Part shown: positions 24,786-37,306 of the stretch, piece after piece
Layout: each line of letters starts with the position of its first letter
Numbering within the stretch: position 1 is the first letter of the stretch
DNA from: Pezizomycotina sp. ARF18
Lineage: Eukaryota > Ascomycota
Assembly (NCBI GenBank): GCA_002224055.1
Contig: AZLU01000168.1
Span: 28,391 to 92,390 of the forward strand
Direction: 5' to 3'
Length of the DNA: 64,000 nucleotides
Program-made: the position numbers and the translations under genes
The notes under the pieces: model-generated
Database searches by the model: none
What the model was told of the DNA's origin: nothing
Seen by the model: only the letters and a program-made list of their open reading frames with translations

Positions 24786-26494
24786 ATGCATATTTAATAT
24801 TTTAGATCCCGCAGTGGAAAAGCAATTTCTGACATCCTACAATGAAAAAGTCCTGGGTTTAGGAATGGGTCCCTTATTACGGCTCCGTTGTCCGAAGAAT
24901 ACGGGAGGAAGAACGTATACGTCGTAACGTACACTTTGTTCATATATTCTCAGCTACCTACGGCGTATGGCGCTAGAGGGGTCTCGCTATGGGCTTGGAT
25001 TTTCATAAGATTTTTGGCGGGATGCTTTGCCAGTCCAGGGCCTGCGGTAAGCGATAGAAGCCTATTTCTAAAATTATCGAAATATAAATCCGAGGATCTT
25101 ATACTAACGGCGGCTGTGGTTGCAGGTTGGCACTGGTACCATCACAGATGTAAGTCATCCACTTGATTCAAGAAATGGATTATTAAGATTGTGACGATAG
25201 CTAATTTACTGATTCTAATAGCTTTTTCCGGTATCGATCCCTCGATCTCTCAAATAGAAAAAGGACATATTTAAATTGGACGAACGTTTAATCGACCTAA
25301 TGATATTTTAGCCAGAAGTTAGGGCCCTACCCACCCTGATACAGATAGGCTTTGCATTTGGCGGTCCATCTATGGGGCCGGTGATATCAGCCTGATAGTA
25401 CAAGACAACAATTGGCGATGGATCATTTGGACGACGCTGATCCTCGCTTTGTGTCTGTATCCATTATAATATGTATGCCCGAGACATACAAGAACACTAC
25501 TGGCGTTATAGAGCGCTTGAGAGGAACATGACCGGAGTGCCGGTCTTTGGACCGCCGCGCAGGAAATTTTGGCCTATGCTCAAAGTCACGATGAGTCGAC
25601 CGCTAGTTTTAATCGTAACCGAACCGGTATATATACTAAGAGAAGATGATCTACCCGTGCTCATATCTGCTCAAAAGCTTAAAGGATCACTAACTTCCCT
25701 ACAGATAGTACTTTTATTTGGCCTATATTCGGCCTTCGTTTATGCTCTTCTGTATGGGTGTACGTCGAGTGTAAGCTAGAGGTTCTCTGCACAATTTGAC
25801 ATACGTATATTTTTACATAAATACGAAGATTACTCATTAATAATCCTTCCAGATACCTACATATACCAGCAAGTCTACGGTTTCAGTGTGGCTCAATCCG
25901 GTCTACCATTCCTCGCAGTAGTATTCGGAGTGGCCCTCGCCGTTCCAGTATATTATTATATTTTCGAACCCCTCTACCGCAGGCAGCCGGCTCCGCAGGT
26001 GCCCGAAGCGAGGTTGCCGCCGATGATATCTGGAGCCATTGCACTACCCATAAGCCTTTTCATGTTCGGCTGGACAGCGGGAACGGGCAAACACTGGATC
26101 GCGCCGCTGATTTCAGAGGTCATTTACGGTTTCAGCACTTTAATGGTATTTTTGCCGGCGATAACGTACACGGGCGACGCGTTCCCCACAGTAGCGGCAA
26201 GCGTTTCTGGTGCGAATTCAATGCTGCGATACAGCGCGGGATTTGTATTCCCTTTGCTTTCGAGGCAAGTAAGTACCCATTACTGCTTGGCTTCCTTGTT
26301 CTCACTAAAAAAATTTTTTTTTAACGTTTCTTCAATCATGATTCAAAAGTGTTTGAAGCGCTAGGGATCAAGTGGGAATGACCCTCCTCGGCGGCCTTTC
26401 GCTACTACTCATGCCGATGCCGTTTGCCTTCATGAAATGGGGGGCAGCGCACGCGCAAGAGGAAGATACAATAGACTCCATACGATCCAGATGA
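24255..26494 (+). CDS. MFS transporter (DHA1-like, drug/polyamine type)
   Basis: A major facilitator protein with the cytosolic N-terminal tail of fungal 12-helix DHA1 proton antiporters: WEGPDDPLNPRNFPRWKK immediately before helix 1. Helices follow with LAAPLSEEYGRKNVYV-like motif A (partly out of frame), WAWIFIRFLAGCFASPGPAV, IGFAFGGPSMGPVISALI, NWRWIIWTTLILALCLY, and a PETYK signature after helix 6. Later come IVLLFGLYSAFVYALLYG, YGFSVAQSGLPFLAVVFGV, AASVSGANSMLRYSAGFVFP and GMTLLGGLSLLLMP. Intron 24691-24850 is exact (FY|VLGLGMGPL), and further introns lie near 25046-25123, 25150-25313, 25630-25705, 25771-25853 and 26270-26365. Frame changes occur near 24885, 24970, 25385 and 25490. It probably exports a drug-like or metabolic compound; the substrate cannot be read from sequence. 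Confidence 0.85.
24745..24786. repeat. Perfect T21A21 palindrome inside MFS intron 1
   Basis: Twenty-one T residues (24745-24765) are followed directly by twenty-one A residues (24766-24786), giving a 42-bp perfect inverted repeat within the 160-nt first intron of the transporter gene. The exact length is unreliable given the indel-prone assembly. Confidence 0.85.
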
Positions 26495-27268
26495 TACAAG
26501 GTACGGTATTTTGATTTTGTTCAGAGGTGAAATTGGAGCCTAGCTCCGTCAGTCGACTTCGCAATTTCTTTCTTTGTTCTGAATATGATACGTCGCAGAA
26601 CGAATATTCCGTGGTAGGGTATATTCTAGATCCCGGGATTTCTCGAAGCACCAGCTTACCATGTAGCCATTAAAGCTTAGTATAGGCGAATTATGAGCGG
26701 ATACTGTCCATCTGGTTTGGATATCAAACAGAAATCTGTCCGGAATCTTACTTGTGAACAAAGAGCGTCACACCGGGATGAAACACTCTTGAGAAACAGC
26801 TTGATGAAGCAGCTTTGAGCTTCTCGCGGAAAAAACATACAATTTTGTTTGAACCTGTCCATGACCCCGATAAGCACAAGTGCCCAAACAACAATGTCAG
26901 TTTCAAATGTGGAGAACAAAGAACACCATATATTCGCCATTATGAGACTCTTTTACCTATTATTATGCTTTCTCTTTGCATCTAAAGATCAGTGAAGATT
27001 CTCCAGGTCGAGGCGAAGTGCTATCTCACTTAGACTTCTGACATTTCGTTCTATTTATAATCCGATATATCAAGCGCATACACACAGCACTTTTATTTAT
27101 CTCATTATTTCCTGACCTTAGAATAGATTTAGTTTCGATTATCATAAGAGGTTGTTTCTTTCAATGTTTCAAGACAGTCTTCCCTAGCACGCATCAGAGG
27201 GAAGTTGAAAGCCGGTTTAAACTAAAAGTACTTCGTGTATTTCTATTATATACCGTGAGCTTTCTTCC
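26495..27268. other. Intergenic between two + strand genes
   Basis: No supportable gene. An 87-codon open frame on the minus strand (26677-26940) has no recognisable motif and no codon pattern resembling its neighbours. Confidence 0.5.
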
Positions 27269-28305
27269 ATGAATCATGAGTTCTGTAAAGCTGCCAACCC
27301 AAATTTAGAATCTAGCAAGTCCTCTAAGTGGTTATCGCCGTCAGAAGGGAAATTCTCTCTGTCGCCCTCAAGGAATCGTCCAAAACGTTTCCTCCGAAGT
27401 CCAGACCGGAACCCCTGCTGCTGCTACACCAGAGGGTCTTCAAAGTTCAGCAACTGCTTCCGGGAAATCTTCAAGAACGGCTGCTAATCACCATCGACCG
27501 CAAGATCTAACCCTATCGCTCCATCTTCGGCGGGTCATCAAAGTGGCACATCGAGATCGGACAAGGACCCGGATTGAGGCCGCGATTTCAACCCGAACCT
27601 GTGGAAAAGTCAAAGAAATCGTCTCCTAAACACGTTACTAAAGCACCTGCAAAGGTAGCAGAGGAGCTCCAACCAATTTCGAAGAAAAGGACGAAGCTAT
27701 CACGCCAGACCCAACAACAGAAGAAAAGAACCTTCCTGGAAAATTGAATATAGTCGAACCACCAAGTCCAACAGGAGACGAATTACTCAAGAGACCGTTC
27801 GCAAGAGAAGATAACAAAACGGCAAAAATCATGCCAGCGTTTACGTTTTCGCCGGACGATCCTTTCACCGTTAACCTCGGCAGGAATAATAATAATAACG
27901 CCAGGAGAGGTGACGGCGCAAGGCACAACAAATCTGAAACCGATTCTTCTTCGTCCGACGACGATGCTCCGTACCTTGACCCTGACCCTGAATTCGACGA
28001 TACCGAATACGAGGATTACCCTGCGACTTTTACGCATAAGCGAAGGAAGTTCTCGGAGCGTCTCCGCGACAGTGATAACACCTGCCGCCGCCGTTACGCA
28101 TGTAAATGTCAGTGCTCGATGACGTATGATGAGATACTGGACGAAATGGGGTGCGGACCGACGAGAAGATGGTTCGTAAATTTTTCTACTATGGCATCCG
28201 TATGTTGGGTATCTTCTTGCTGTGGAGCGCGCTCGCGAGGCGGAGATGATGCTTAGACTCGCGGCTTATGGAAATGGCGGAGCGTTTATTCTTGACGAGC
28301 TTTGA
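27269..28305 (+). CDS. Unrecognised acidic protein, possible C-terminal membrane anchor
   Basis: Family not recognised. The first part is Ser/Thr/Ala-rich and disordered. A clean frame from about 27744 encodes EPPSPTGDELLKRPFARED, an Asn run (NNNNN), SSSSDDDAPYLDPDPEFDD and a Lys/Arg patch (FTHKRRKFSERLRDSD). A Cys-rich piece (CRRRYACKCQC) follows, then TYDEILDEMGCGPTRRW. After this the frame must change: one alternative gives KFFYYGIRMLGIFLLW, which looks like a membrane segment, and the last frame ends EAEMMLRLAAYGNGG...DEL at 28303-28305. At least three frame changes are needed. The start is unresolved: an ATG at 27269 is in a frame that closes early. The disordered acidic body followed by a basic/Cys patch and a hydrophobic end suggests a tail-anchored protein, which is inference. 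Confidence 0.45.
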
Positions 28306-28779
28306 TCATTTGAGCTCTTTCATCATTCTTTCTATTCTATCTCTATAATTCTGGTTCCATCTGTAATCGTGTCAATTATATGAATATAGCCTGGCCGATT
28401 TTGCAAAACACCGATATCAGTTCACTCCAAGTCTACTCTAACGGTGGCGCATCTAATTATTATTCTGTGTGGGAAGCTGCGTGCCAGATTTTGCTGTACT
28501 TCTCGTACGTCGTTGTATCCTTGCGCGTAATCAAAATTAATAAAAATTGACCTGTGCTACTTGCGTATTCATATTTGGATCTCTGCTCGAAATAAATGTG
28601 TGCAACGGGACATAATATATATCATACAGCATAAAGAGAGTACAAGTTTCAAGCTCCGCCTGTTAAAATAAATAATCAAAAAATTCAATATAAACTTACA
28701 TTAGTTAGAAAGAAAAACAGCGAGGTACATTACAAATTCAATAGGCATTAAAGATACTCAAATAAATATGCGTGACTCA
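28306..28779. other. Convergent intergenic region
   Basis: AT-rich spacer between two converging 3' ends. Nothing recognised. Confidence 0.6.
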
Positions 28780-29203
28780 TTACAATCTTGACTTGCCCTC
28801 TGAGACTGTGATCTCGCTCACGAGTGCCTCCCAACCAGTCGCCAGCGCCATCGTCGTAACCATCGGGTTTACCCGGACGCCGTCGGGAACAGAGACGCAT
28901 CAGCGACGTAGACGCCCCGCTTACCGTAAGCTTGCCTTTATCGTCTACGACGCCGAGCTTCGAGGTACCCATGCGAGCCGTGCCCATCTGATGTGCTGTA
29001 CCGAAGGTATTCGGGTTGGGCAGGCCGTTGTACTCTACCTCCTTGATAACTTCTTGAACGCGGTGCTATCGGCCTCCTTTGTAGCATTTTCTTGCTTGAC
29101 GTAGGTCGGAGCTCCTAATATGGGTAGATTGATTTCGGTTGCACCAGCTGTCGGGTACAGTTATGCCGTTAGCCCTATCCCAATATCACAATTTGAAAGG
29201 AAC

Positions 29204-29240
<37 letters not shown>

Positions 29241-31470
29241 CTTGACGCACACCGCATGCAACATCTTGCAAGCCCCAACGAGAGTCTCTAGCATACTCTT
29301 GCGGTCCTGAGCGGAAGGGACGTAATCGATGTGGTAGTCACCCTTGGAGTCAATCCATATTCGCCCGGACCCTTGGTCGCGGTTGACGAGCACGTGGCCG
29401 GCCATTTGGTTGAAGGTAAGGAGCTTCCGCTTGTAGTCGAGGGCTCCACCCCACTGCATCGCGGTCATGCCGATGCCCGGCAACATCAGCATGCCCTCGA
29501 TCCTCGTGCCGTATCCGTTGCCCGTGTTGCCGTCGAAGTCAGTGTTAACCGCGGTGAGGATGCCACCCTCCCAAGGACGCTGCTCCTTGGCCAGACCGAG
29601 TTCATGCACATGGCTGGATGGAGGTGCAGATTTCTTCTAGATTGTAGTTCTATATACAAACGTTAGGCCATAAATGCTTATAAGGGTGAAGAAAAAGGAA
29701 TACGTATCTTACCTTAACGCCACTTCTCAACAGAAGAGCTGGGGTATTAAGAGTTCCTGAAGCTACGACAACCTTGGAAGCCTTGATGACAACGTGCACA
29801 CCTCTTTCGAATCCTGCCCTTCCTCCACCTGCCCTTGACGCCGTAAGCCTGTCCATTTTTATCAAACAGTACTTTGTCCGCCTCGAAACCTTGAATGAAC
29901 TTTGCGCCGCGGTCCCTAGCATCAAGTAAGAACGTGCGGGCGGTGCCTTGCTTGCCGCCTCCTCCAGGGAGATCAGAGTGGCCGTTCCCCTACAGCCGAT
30001 GGTACAGTAGTGTCCGCAAACCTTGGCATGTTCTCGGGATCGATAATGTTCTGGGGGACGGCTTGGACACTTTGCCCGAGCAGATGGCTCCCCCTGAGCG
30101 TGGCGTAATTCGAGACATTGTGATCTTTCTCCAGGAAATTGACCACGGACATTTTCTCGCAGACGTAATCCATGCATTCCTGGAACTCGCTCGTCTGAAC
30201 GAAGTCGAGGCCGTATTTCTCCGCCCATTCCTGGCGTACGGATGCGGGAGCTGCCAGGAAACGCTCCAGTTGATGGTACTACCACCTCCCCATGCACTGT
30301 ATTCACACGATAGCCATTAGCCATCTCCTAGGGGCTTTTTGGGGGAAAAAATTGATTTGAAAATTTACCTCCGGCTAAGACGGTAAAATTACCGTCTTCT
30401 GTTTGCGCCAGCGCTTTCTTCTCAAACAGGCGCTGTAACCCTTCTCGCTCTGTTCGTGGCAATTCGTGCGGTTCGAACCAGTATCCCTTGTCGACCACCA
30501 TGACCTGGTGGTGGGGCAGGTCCGATGCGAGACGAGACGCAATGACACCGCCGCCGGAACCAGATCCGACGACCAAGATGGAAGTCGTCAGTTCAATTGG
30601 TTCAGCTTCGCGCGAACCTTAGAGCTCTTCGAGCTTAAGGCTTCGATGTCTTCGAACTTGAAGGTTGGTTCGGCGGACGCCTTTTCAGCGGAAGCCTTCA
30701 AGGCCGCATCCGCCTCATCGAGAACGGATACCCCGGAAACTGCATGGCCTTGTGCGCGATAGGGCTGGCGCGCTGGTAGCCGAATTTCCTAATGTCTACT
30801 CGTGCACAGAGTGTTAATATATTCCAACGGCATATATCTCTTCATAGAAAGGAAAATAATTTGAAAAATAAAAAGGGTAGTTTCGAAGGCACTAGATTTC
30901 TGGGAGACACTAACAGCAAAAGTCTTGTTATTTTCTTAAAAGTGCCTGTCCGGGCTGTAGCCCACCCTCTGAGGATAACCTCGACATCCTTGCGCGGAAG
31001 CTGAGCGATGGGTGTTGAGTAGCCAGTGAAAAGTAGGGCGCCAATCCGCGTACTAAATACAAATATTAAAATGTCAACCATGTGAATATGTTTTATACGA
31101 GGACTTCCAATTGTAAAAATAATATCAAAGAAATCCACTGAAGGTTTGCAATTTGGTTGAAAGAAACGCACTTGAGAATATCGAGTAGAGTCTTAAGCTC
31201 TTTTATCTTCTCTCGGGGATATCATTATTGAAAATATTTGGACGTCCTCGACGAATTCCTTGCAATCGCTGGCGGCCTCCTTTGCGAAGGCTTCAATGAC
31301 GGCGTCATCTACGCTTTTTACGGCGAAGGCCTTGTATGCCCTTTTCAACTCCAGCGTCTCTTCTGGAGTAAGGGGGCTGATGATGGCATCAAAATATGGA
31401 AAAGTGTGTTCCACTGAGCGTCAGAGAATACACTATCCTGCGGCCGCTCGTATACTCTGATGTTCGCCAT
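28780..31470 (-). CDS. GMC oxidoreductase, long-chain fatty alcohol oxidase type, with PTS1
   Basis: An FAD-dependent GMC enzyme of the FAO group, which oxidises long-chain alcohols to aldehydes and makes H2O2. The start at 31470 gives MANIRVYERPQDSVFSDAQW; an N-terminal FAO helical domain continues in another frame (DAIISPLTPEETLELKRAYK). The FAD dinucleotide motif is VVGSGSGGGVIASRLA at about 30540. Further family pieces: ECMDYVCEKMSVVNFLEKDH, CTIGCRG, VHVVIKASKVVVASGTLNTP and MLMLPGIGMTAMQWGGALDY. The C-terminus has the conserved NPMVTTMALA then, in the same frame, ends GKSRL; SRL is a peroxisomal PTS1 tripeptide. Introns lie near 31020-31190, 30790-30950, 29630-29710 and 29155-29245 (containing a long A tract). 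Frame changes are needed near 31380, 30600, 30330, 30000, 29850 and 28920. Neighbourhood suggests a role with the carboxylase block at 38-49 kb. Confidence 0.85.
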
Positions 31471-32249
31471 CGCCACCAAAATAAAACAGTGCGCCGCTAA
31501 GGCCAAGAAGCGAAAGATCGGATGGCAAAAAAAAAAAAAAAAAAAGAGGAAATCAAGATATTACTTATCCACAAATGTATTTTCTTTCTCGTTTCTTCTG
31601 GAGTATAGGTTAATACAGGAAATAGCTCTGAAGAACAAAAGAATATCAAGAATCAGACAGGGGGAGTACAAGAGAGGGCAGTGATTGTAACAGTAGTTTT
31701 AGGTGGCACCGCTAGCGTTCAAATATATAAAAAGCGAAAGCATCTGTGAACTAATTTATACCGAGGATATTCTGGAACATCGCCGCGTGCGTGTCAGTTG
31801 TGCGATACAGTAGTAAGTTAGTCAAGGAACCACAACCCAACATTCTGGGGGGGGCGGGCGGGTAAGATAGCGGAGTTTGGAAACGCTCCGATCTTCCCCC
31901 CCCCAAAAGCATGAACTGCCGAGTTCAGGGATCATTATTTTAATCAAAGGAGAATCAATGAAATGGAGATGAAATTTTAATAAAATGGTATGACAGGCCA
32001 ATTACAACCGCTCCTGTTCAGGCCCTGTTTGAATGTCGTGCTATTCAACCTCTCTCTGATCGCTGAAGTTTTTTTTTTTTTTTTTTTTTTTTTTTCCCAG
32101 GGAAGCTCTTCTTCCAGTTGAGATAACTTTTCTGCGTAGAGACAAGCCAATGAATGTATGGCTGCAAGGGATGAAGCGAGCCATCTGTCACCTTTCATGA
32201 CTTGTATCTACTACCACTACTCAGTTATATTTGATAATCTTTATTCATT

Positions 32250-32287
<38 letters not shown>

Positions 32288-34584
32288 ATATATCTAATGA
32301 CTCTCGTGCTATTGTTTTTTTCTCTCCCCTTTTATTCCTTTTCTCTCCTTCTTTCTCATTTCTTACTGTACCGAGCATATTTTCCTCGCTTTGAGACCTT
32401 GGGATCAAAATTAATCGGGAGAAAAGAAATGTTACCATCACCCACTATGGGGAAGTAAACCCCCCAAGGTCGCGTCGAAGAGTAAAGGTAATCAAAGGCC
32501 CATGCGGTTTTTAAGCCGGGGAACGAGGGGTTCAGAGTGGGGCAAGCTGTAATTGCGGGGTTATTTTATCCTGATGCTGCCATTAGTAGTATTAGGAGTA
32601 TTGGCGAGTTGACTTTTCGGCTTGCTTCCAAAATGGACTTCAGGCAAAACTTCAGTACATTATTTTTTAGGCACAAACCTACCTAGCCTCGTGAGGAAAT
32701 GACGGGGTCCCAGCTTTTTTTTTTTTTTTTTTTTTTTTTGTGCCTATGCTCAAGTTCTTGGTGTGAAAGGAGGTAAGATCTTTTCGATATCCATAAAGAG
32801 TCCTTTGCTTAAACACTTTCTTATCTTGGATATCAGCCGTGGTAGCGTTAGAAGTGCACCAGTCTAGCTGCACTAGAGCAGCTAGATCTGCAGAAGGCGG
32901 AGCTTTGGGCCGGAAGGAAGCCGCCCCGATCCATAGGCAAGTCGGGGGTGCGTAATAGCGCTATCCGATTTTTGAGAAACGGAAGCGGAAGACCAGGGAG
33001 CACCGAGACAACACGTACCCACGTTATTATCATACGCGGCCCGCAAGTTTCGTGAGACATAGACAAGCTCTCATGCATGTAGCGTGACTTCGCTGAAGCG
33101 TTCAAACAGGGGGAAAAAAAAGTAGCTTTCCGGTATATTTTATTGAGCTTCGAGAACCAAGATAAGGAAAAGAAAAAAATTAGAGGAAAAAAAGGCAATG
33201 CACATATATAATTGCAAAGACCTGTTGGGTTCCGTAATAGACGGATATATAACGACTGATTCGAAGGTTATAGTAGTATACTCTCGAAAATGGCAAACCA
33301 TTATCAACTTAAGGACCTGTGAAATGCCAATGGTATATCTTATGAGGAAAGGTTGTTTACTTATCTGTTGTTAACCTTCCAATGCCTGCTCGCTGGTGAA
33401 TATATGCCTGTTGAATATCGTTAAGGTACATCACTCCCAATTCCATTTATTTGTATTCCGTCTAGATGGTATTATCACCGTTATTGTGAGCGCATGCAAC
33501 TTGATGATGTACAGCTGGAAGGTAACTTTGTAAGATACTTTACTGGTGGCTGTATCAGTAAAGGATCCGGATCCTTTCTAAAAGAAATCTCAAATCACCA
33601 GCTGGAATATTTTGGAATGCATTTTCTTCTAGACCTTGGGCACCTAAAAATCCCAGAGAAGATCTAGAGAAAGGACAGAGAGGAGAAAGGCGGACGGTTA
33701 TACTACCTCTTATTATTTCTAATAAATGCACACACACACAACATATATATATATATATATTCTTAGTATATATAAGCATACATCATTCAAGCAATACCCG
33801 CCCACCTAGTGGTAATGATATATCTTAACTTGATTGATTGCAGTGGATGAGTACTTACTAATAGCAATGGGCGCATCGTTACTAAGTATCTCTCTGTCAT
33901 AATGTCCCTCTATCCCTCTCGTCCCCTTCTTTTGAGTTTTCTTTTTTTTTTTTTTTTTGTCGTCGTCGTCGTCGTTGTCGTCGGTGGGCGGATACTTCTA
34001 ATTTGATATATGTATATATGAGATGTCTACCAAAATAAACTAGAAGGGAGGGAGGATGATAAAAAAAGATTATTCTCCTCTTATAAACGGACTAGAAGAA
34101 GGAGAGGAGAGAAGAAGAAAGCAGTTTTTCTCTCTCTCGTCCTCGATTTTTGGATATTTGTCGATTTCCTTCTGTAATTTGCGATCTTCTGTCTTTTTTT
34201 TTTTTCGTTCCCAAACTCTTCGTCGTCCCCGTTCCTTTTATCCATTCACCCCTTTTCGAATTTCTACCTGTTTCTATTTTAAATTCACTGCTGGCAGAGC
34301 TATCCTACTTTTGCTCATTATCTTCTCAACAAGGACCTTTCCTTTCAAATTCCTCCAGGGTATCACAGACCACATATACCGACAAGACCAGTAGTCATAG
34401 AGGTATAAACATATAAATACCTCAGAGCAGCTTCAATCACTGCTGTCTGTTCCCTTCCGAAAGGTCTGGTCCTTCTTTTATCCCAAAATCCCAAAAATGC
34501 TACAGACCTGGACAGTACTGACAATAAGTATAAATCATCTAGAAGTCCTTACTTTGCCAGTCTGGTCCGATCAAACGTGCAACA
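31471..34584. other. Gene-poor 3.1-kb divergent region
   Basis: No supportable gene. It contains A/T tracts (near 31528, 32071, 32717 and 33940), a CT microsatellite (about 32250-32284), a G-rich/C-rich pair near 31845-31905, a CA/TA repeat near 33728-33760 and a GTC repeat (about 33959-33983). Open frames here are low-complexity. It is the shared upstream region of the alcohol oxidase gene and the unknown gene at 34.6 kb. Confidence 0.55.
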
Positions 34585-37306
34585 ATGACCTCGCTCTTCA
34601 AAGGCGCACTAACAAAGAGTTCACCGGGCCGAAGAAGCCGCTTCCCCGGTAAACCGCCTTGGGGTAAGGAACGAAACAGGGGGCATAGAATTTGTCTCCC
34701 CAAATTCACCTTTTCTACCGTGCCTCTTTTGCTTTGATTCCCTGTTATGCGTTCGTTTCTGTATCATTATTGTGTCCATTCTCTCTGCCCCTATAGTCGG
34801 AAGCTAAACGAACTTGATATTGGTTGAATTGCCATGTCTTATAGCCAGATCCCGGGATCCGAATGCCAGTTTTCACGGTCCGAATTACTTCAAGACTTTG
34901 AGGATATACACGACCTCTGAGAAGACATCTTGGGAGACTGTGGTAAGATCTGTAAAAAAAAAAAAAAAAAATTATGATCAGCTCTAACTCCAACTCTCTA
35001 TTTTTCGTCAAGCGTGGCTAACTCAAATATCTTACTCTTTACAGGACGTAGTACAGCTGCAGGGGTACAGCCCTGACATCGACCGTATTATCAGAGCAGC
35101 CTTGGACAATGAGCCTGTGAGAGGGAGCATCTATCCTCTGGACCTATCTGAGCTCCGGGAGCATCTTTTCTACGGAGTCTGGCAGGTCCCGAGAGTTTTA
35201 GGTGTCCGACCAGGTTGCGTTCACAGAAAAGAAGGCTCTCGAGCGCATGTCGTTATTTTCAGTATCTGCAAAGAGCAGCCCTCCAAAAGAAAGATCTTTC
35301 AAGTCGAGGATGTCATCGTGGTCACGTCCATAGCGGCGTACTTCAACATATTCAATGACCTCACTTGCGACAAGAGCCTGGGTTTTCGTGAAACTATCGC
35401 AAAGTATCTCTCCCCCTATAGAAACGGCACCAATCAGGTACGTCGCTCGAACCCTTCGTAGTCCTTAAAAAATAGTAGAAAAAAGGAAAAGTAGAGAGGA
35501 GCCGTAGTGGTATGAATCGATCAATAGTTTATACTTGCTGATAGATTTCCCCCAAAACACAGGTGAACCTTTTTGGCCAGATTGTTAAACATCCGTCGTG
35601 TGCAGTTTTGCTGTTTGAGGGGGCAGAAGTCCTTCGTCATGAAACTTTGTTCCAGGAGGCTGGACGTATGTTGTTGGCACTTACGAACATATAAGGGATA
35701 ACCCTGACGCGTTCAAGTGGTTTCTGGAGGCAAGTAAACCCCCATCCGCCCAGCCCACACCCTTCCCAGCAGGCTCGGTCGTCAGGATTTTTCGGCATGA
35801 GGCTAATGCTTCCATTCCTGGGGGGCCTTTTTGCAGTTACTGGACAGGAATACTATCGACGCGGTTGAACTTGCCTACACGCAGGTCAAGAACTATCTTC
35901 GGTCGACCATGTGGTTCCAACTTCGGTCCTTGAATTTCGAGGATGAATTCCGCATGCGGGAGATGCTCGATGGTTCTTCGCCAACCCGTATCTCCAGGGA
36001 TTCTCTCATGAAGGCTAGATACTTCATACTGCGTACCCTTGCCGAAAGTGAAGATATTCGTCGTATGGCTGGAGACAAGGGAGGTTGGTTGCCTAAGAGC
36101 TGGTGGATAGAGGTTCCGGGAGCCGAAAAGAGATTTTCCCGAAGACTGCATATCCACCCAAGGGATCACAGTCCAGAAACCTACTTCAGACGTCAAGCAC
36201 GGGTAGAAATGGATGGTTTTAATCCCCCCCGTATCCTCCTCCCGACATGTCCTCAAGGCAATCTATTCGAACGAGGAACTCTGGCACATCATTCATGCTT
36301 CGACTCCAACGGCTCCCACAGGGAAGTCCTCCAAGCGAGACAAATTAAAGTCGCTTCTTCGAAGCGTCCCTATAGTCGGTCAGCAACTTCAGAAATGGAA
36401 AACAAGAAGGCTATAGAAAATCTAAAGGTTTCTCTGAGCGGTAAAGAGAATAAAGAAAGCCAGAACGGCAATAAGACGGGCGACTCGCAAGCCAACGTTA
36501 CTGCTCACCCATTAGACTCAGAATTGGACTTTCTCCGTGACCAGGTCGGCGTATACCTTGAACCTCTCGTGGGCGATGGCACTTTCCAAGGAACTGGTCC
36601 CGACTACCCAAATACCCGAACACTCCTTTGCGAGGCGAAAAAGGCAGTCCTATTGGCCGTGGCCCTAGAAACTCTAAAAATCCTCAGCGTCCAGCTTCCT
36701 GCAGCACCGAACGCTTAAAGCTGATGGATTCGATCAGGGGAGACTGGGGTGTTGAGTACCTCCTATGCGGCAATCTGATGGCGCCAGTTGGTTACCACGA
36801 CTCCCTGAACTCCAAAATATACTTTGGCCCGAACAAATCTACTTCCGCCTTGCAGACGAACGGCCAGGGCAGAGAAGAGTTTTCTCAGGGAAGAACAAAT
36901 CCGTCAGCCAGTTAACAGTATATAAACCGCCCCAGGATGTCTCATCTTCAAGCTCATCTGATAGGACGAGCTCCGGACTCAGTGTTGCAGATCAACTGTC
37001 TGCTAACATTGCAGATAGCATGGCTTCAGGTGCTTTCAAAACCCCCGAGGAACGTGCGCTAGATGATGGGAGGGCTGAGTCTCATCAGCAGTCTACCCAA
37101 AATACAATTAGTGATGGTGGAAGGTTCAGGAGATGGGCTTACACCAGGAGCCAGGTAGTGATAACATTATGGCAAGCCTCCCAGATCAGAGGAATGGCGT
37201 GAATTCTGAGCAGACCTCTCCGTCGACGAGATTCAAAGAGCAAAATACCACCGGCGGCCCACAGATCAATGCTCTCAACTTCAAAACCCTTGGCCTTGGG
37301 CTATAA
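34585..37306 (+). CDS. Unrecognised multi-exon protein
   Basis: Family not recognised, but gene structure is strong. The start at 34585 gives MTSLFKGALTKSSPGRRSRF. Introns at 34664-34844, 34943-35044, 35438-35562 and 35730-35836 join in phase; the last begins GCAAGT and is a GC-AG intron. The N-terminal half reads FHGPNYFKTLRIYTTSEKTS, DIDRIIRAALDNEPVRGSIY and VEDVIVVTSIAAYFNIFNDL. Then come WTYVVGTYEHIRDNPDAFKW and VELAYTQVKNYLRSTMWFQL, suggesting an alpha/beta folded core of roughly 400 residues. A basic stretch (KSSKRDKLKSLLRSVPIVGQ) follows, and the C-terminal third is Ser/Gln/Asn-rich and disordered (DVSSSSSSDRTSSGLSVADQ), ending NALNFKTLGLGL at 37304-37306. Frame changes are needed near 35200, 35640, 36225, 36420, 36640, 36790 and 37120. 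Confidence 0.6.

Noticed and set aside
26677-26940. 87-codon minus-strand frame upstream of the unknown gene at 27.3 kb
   Set aside because: No recognisable domain, no splice context, composition not distinct from chance.
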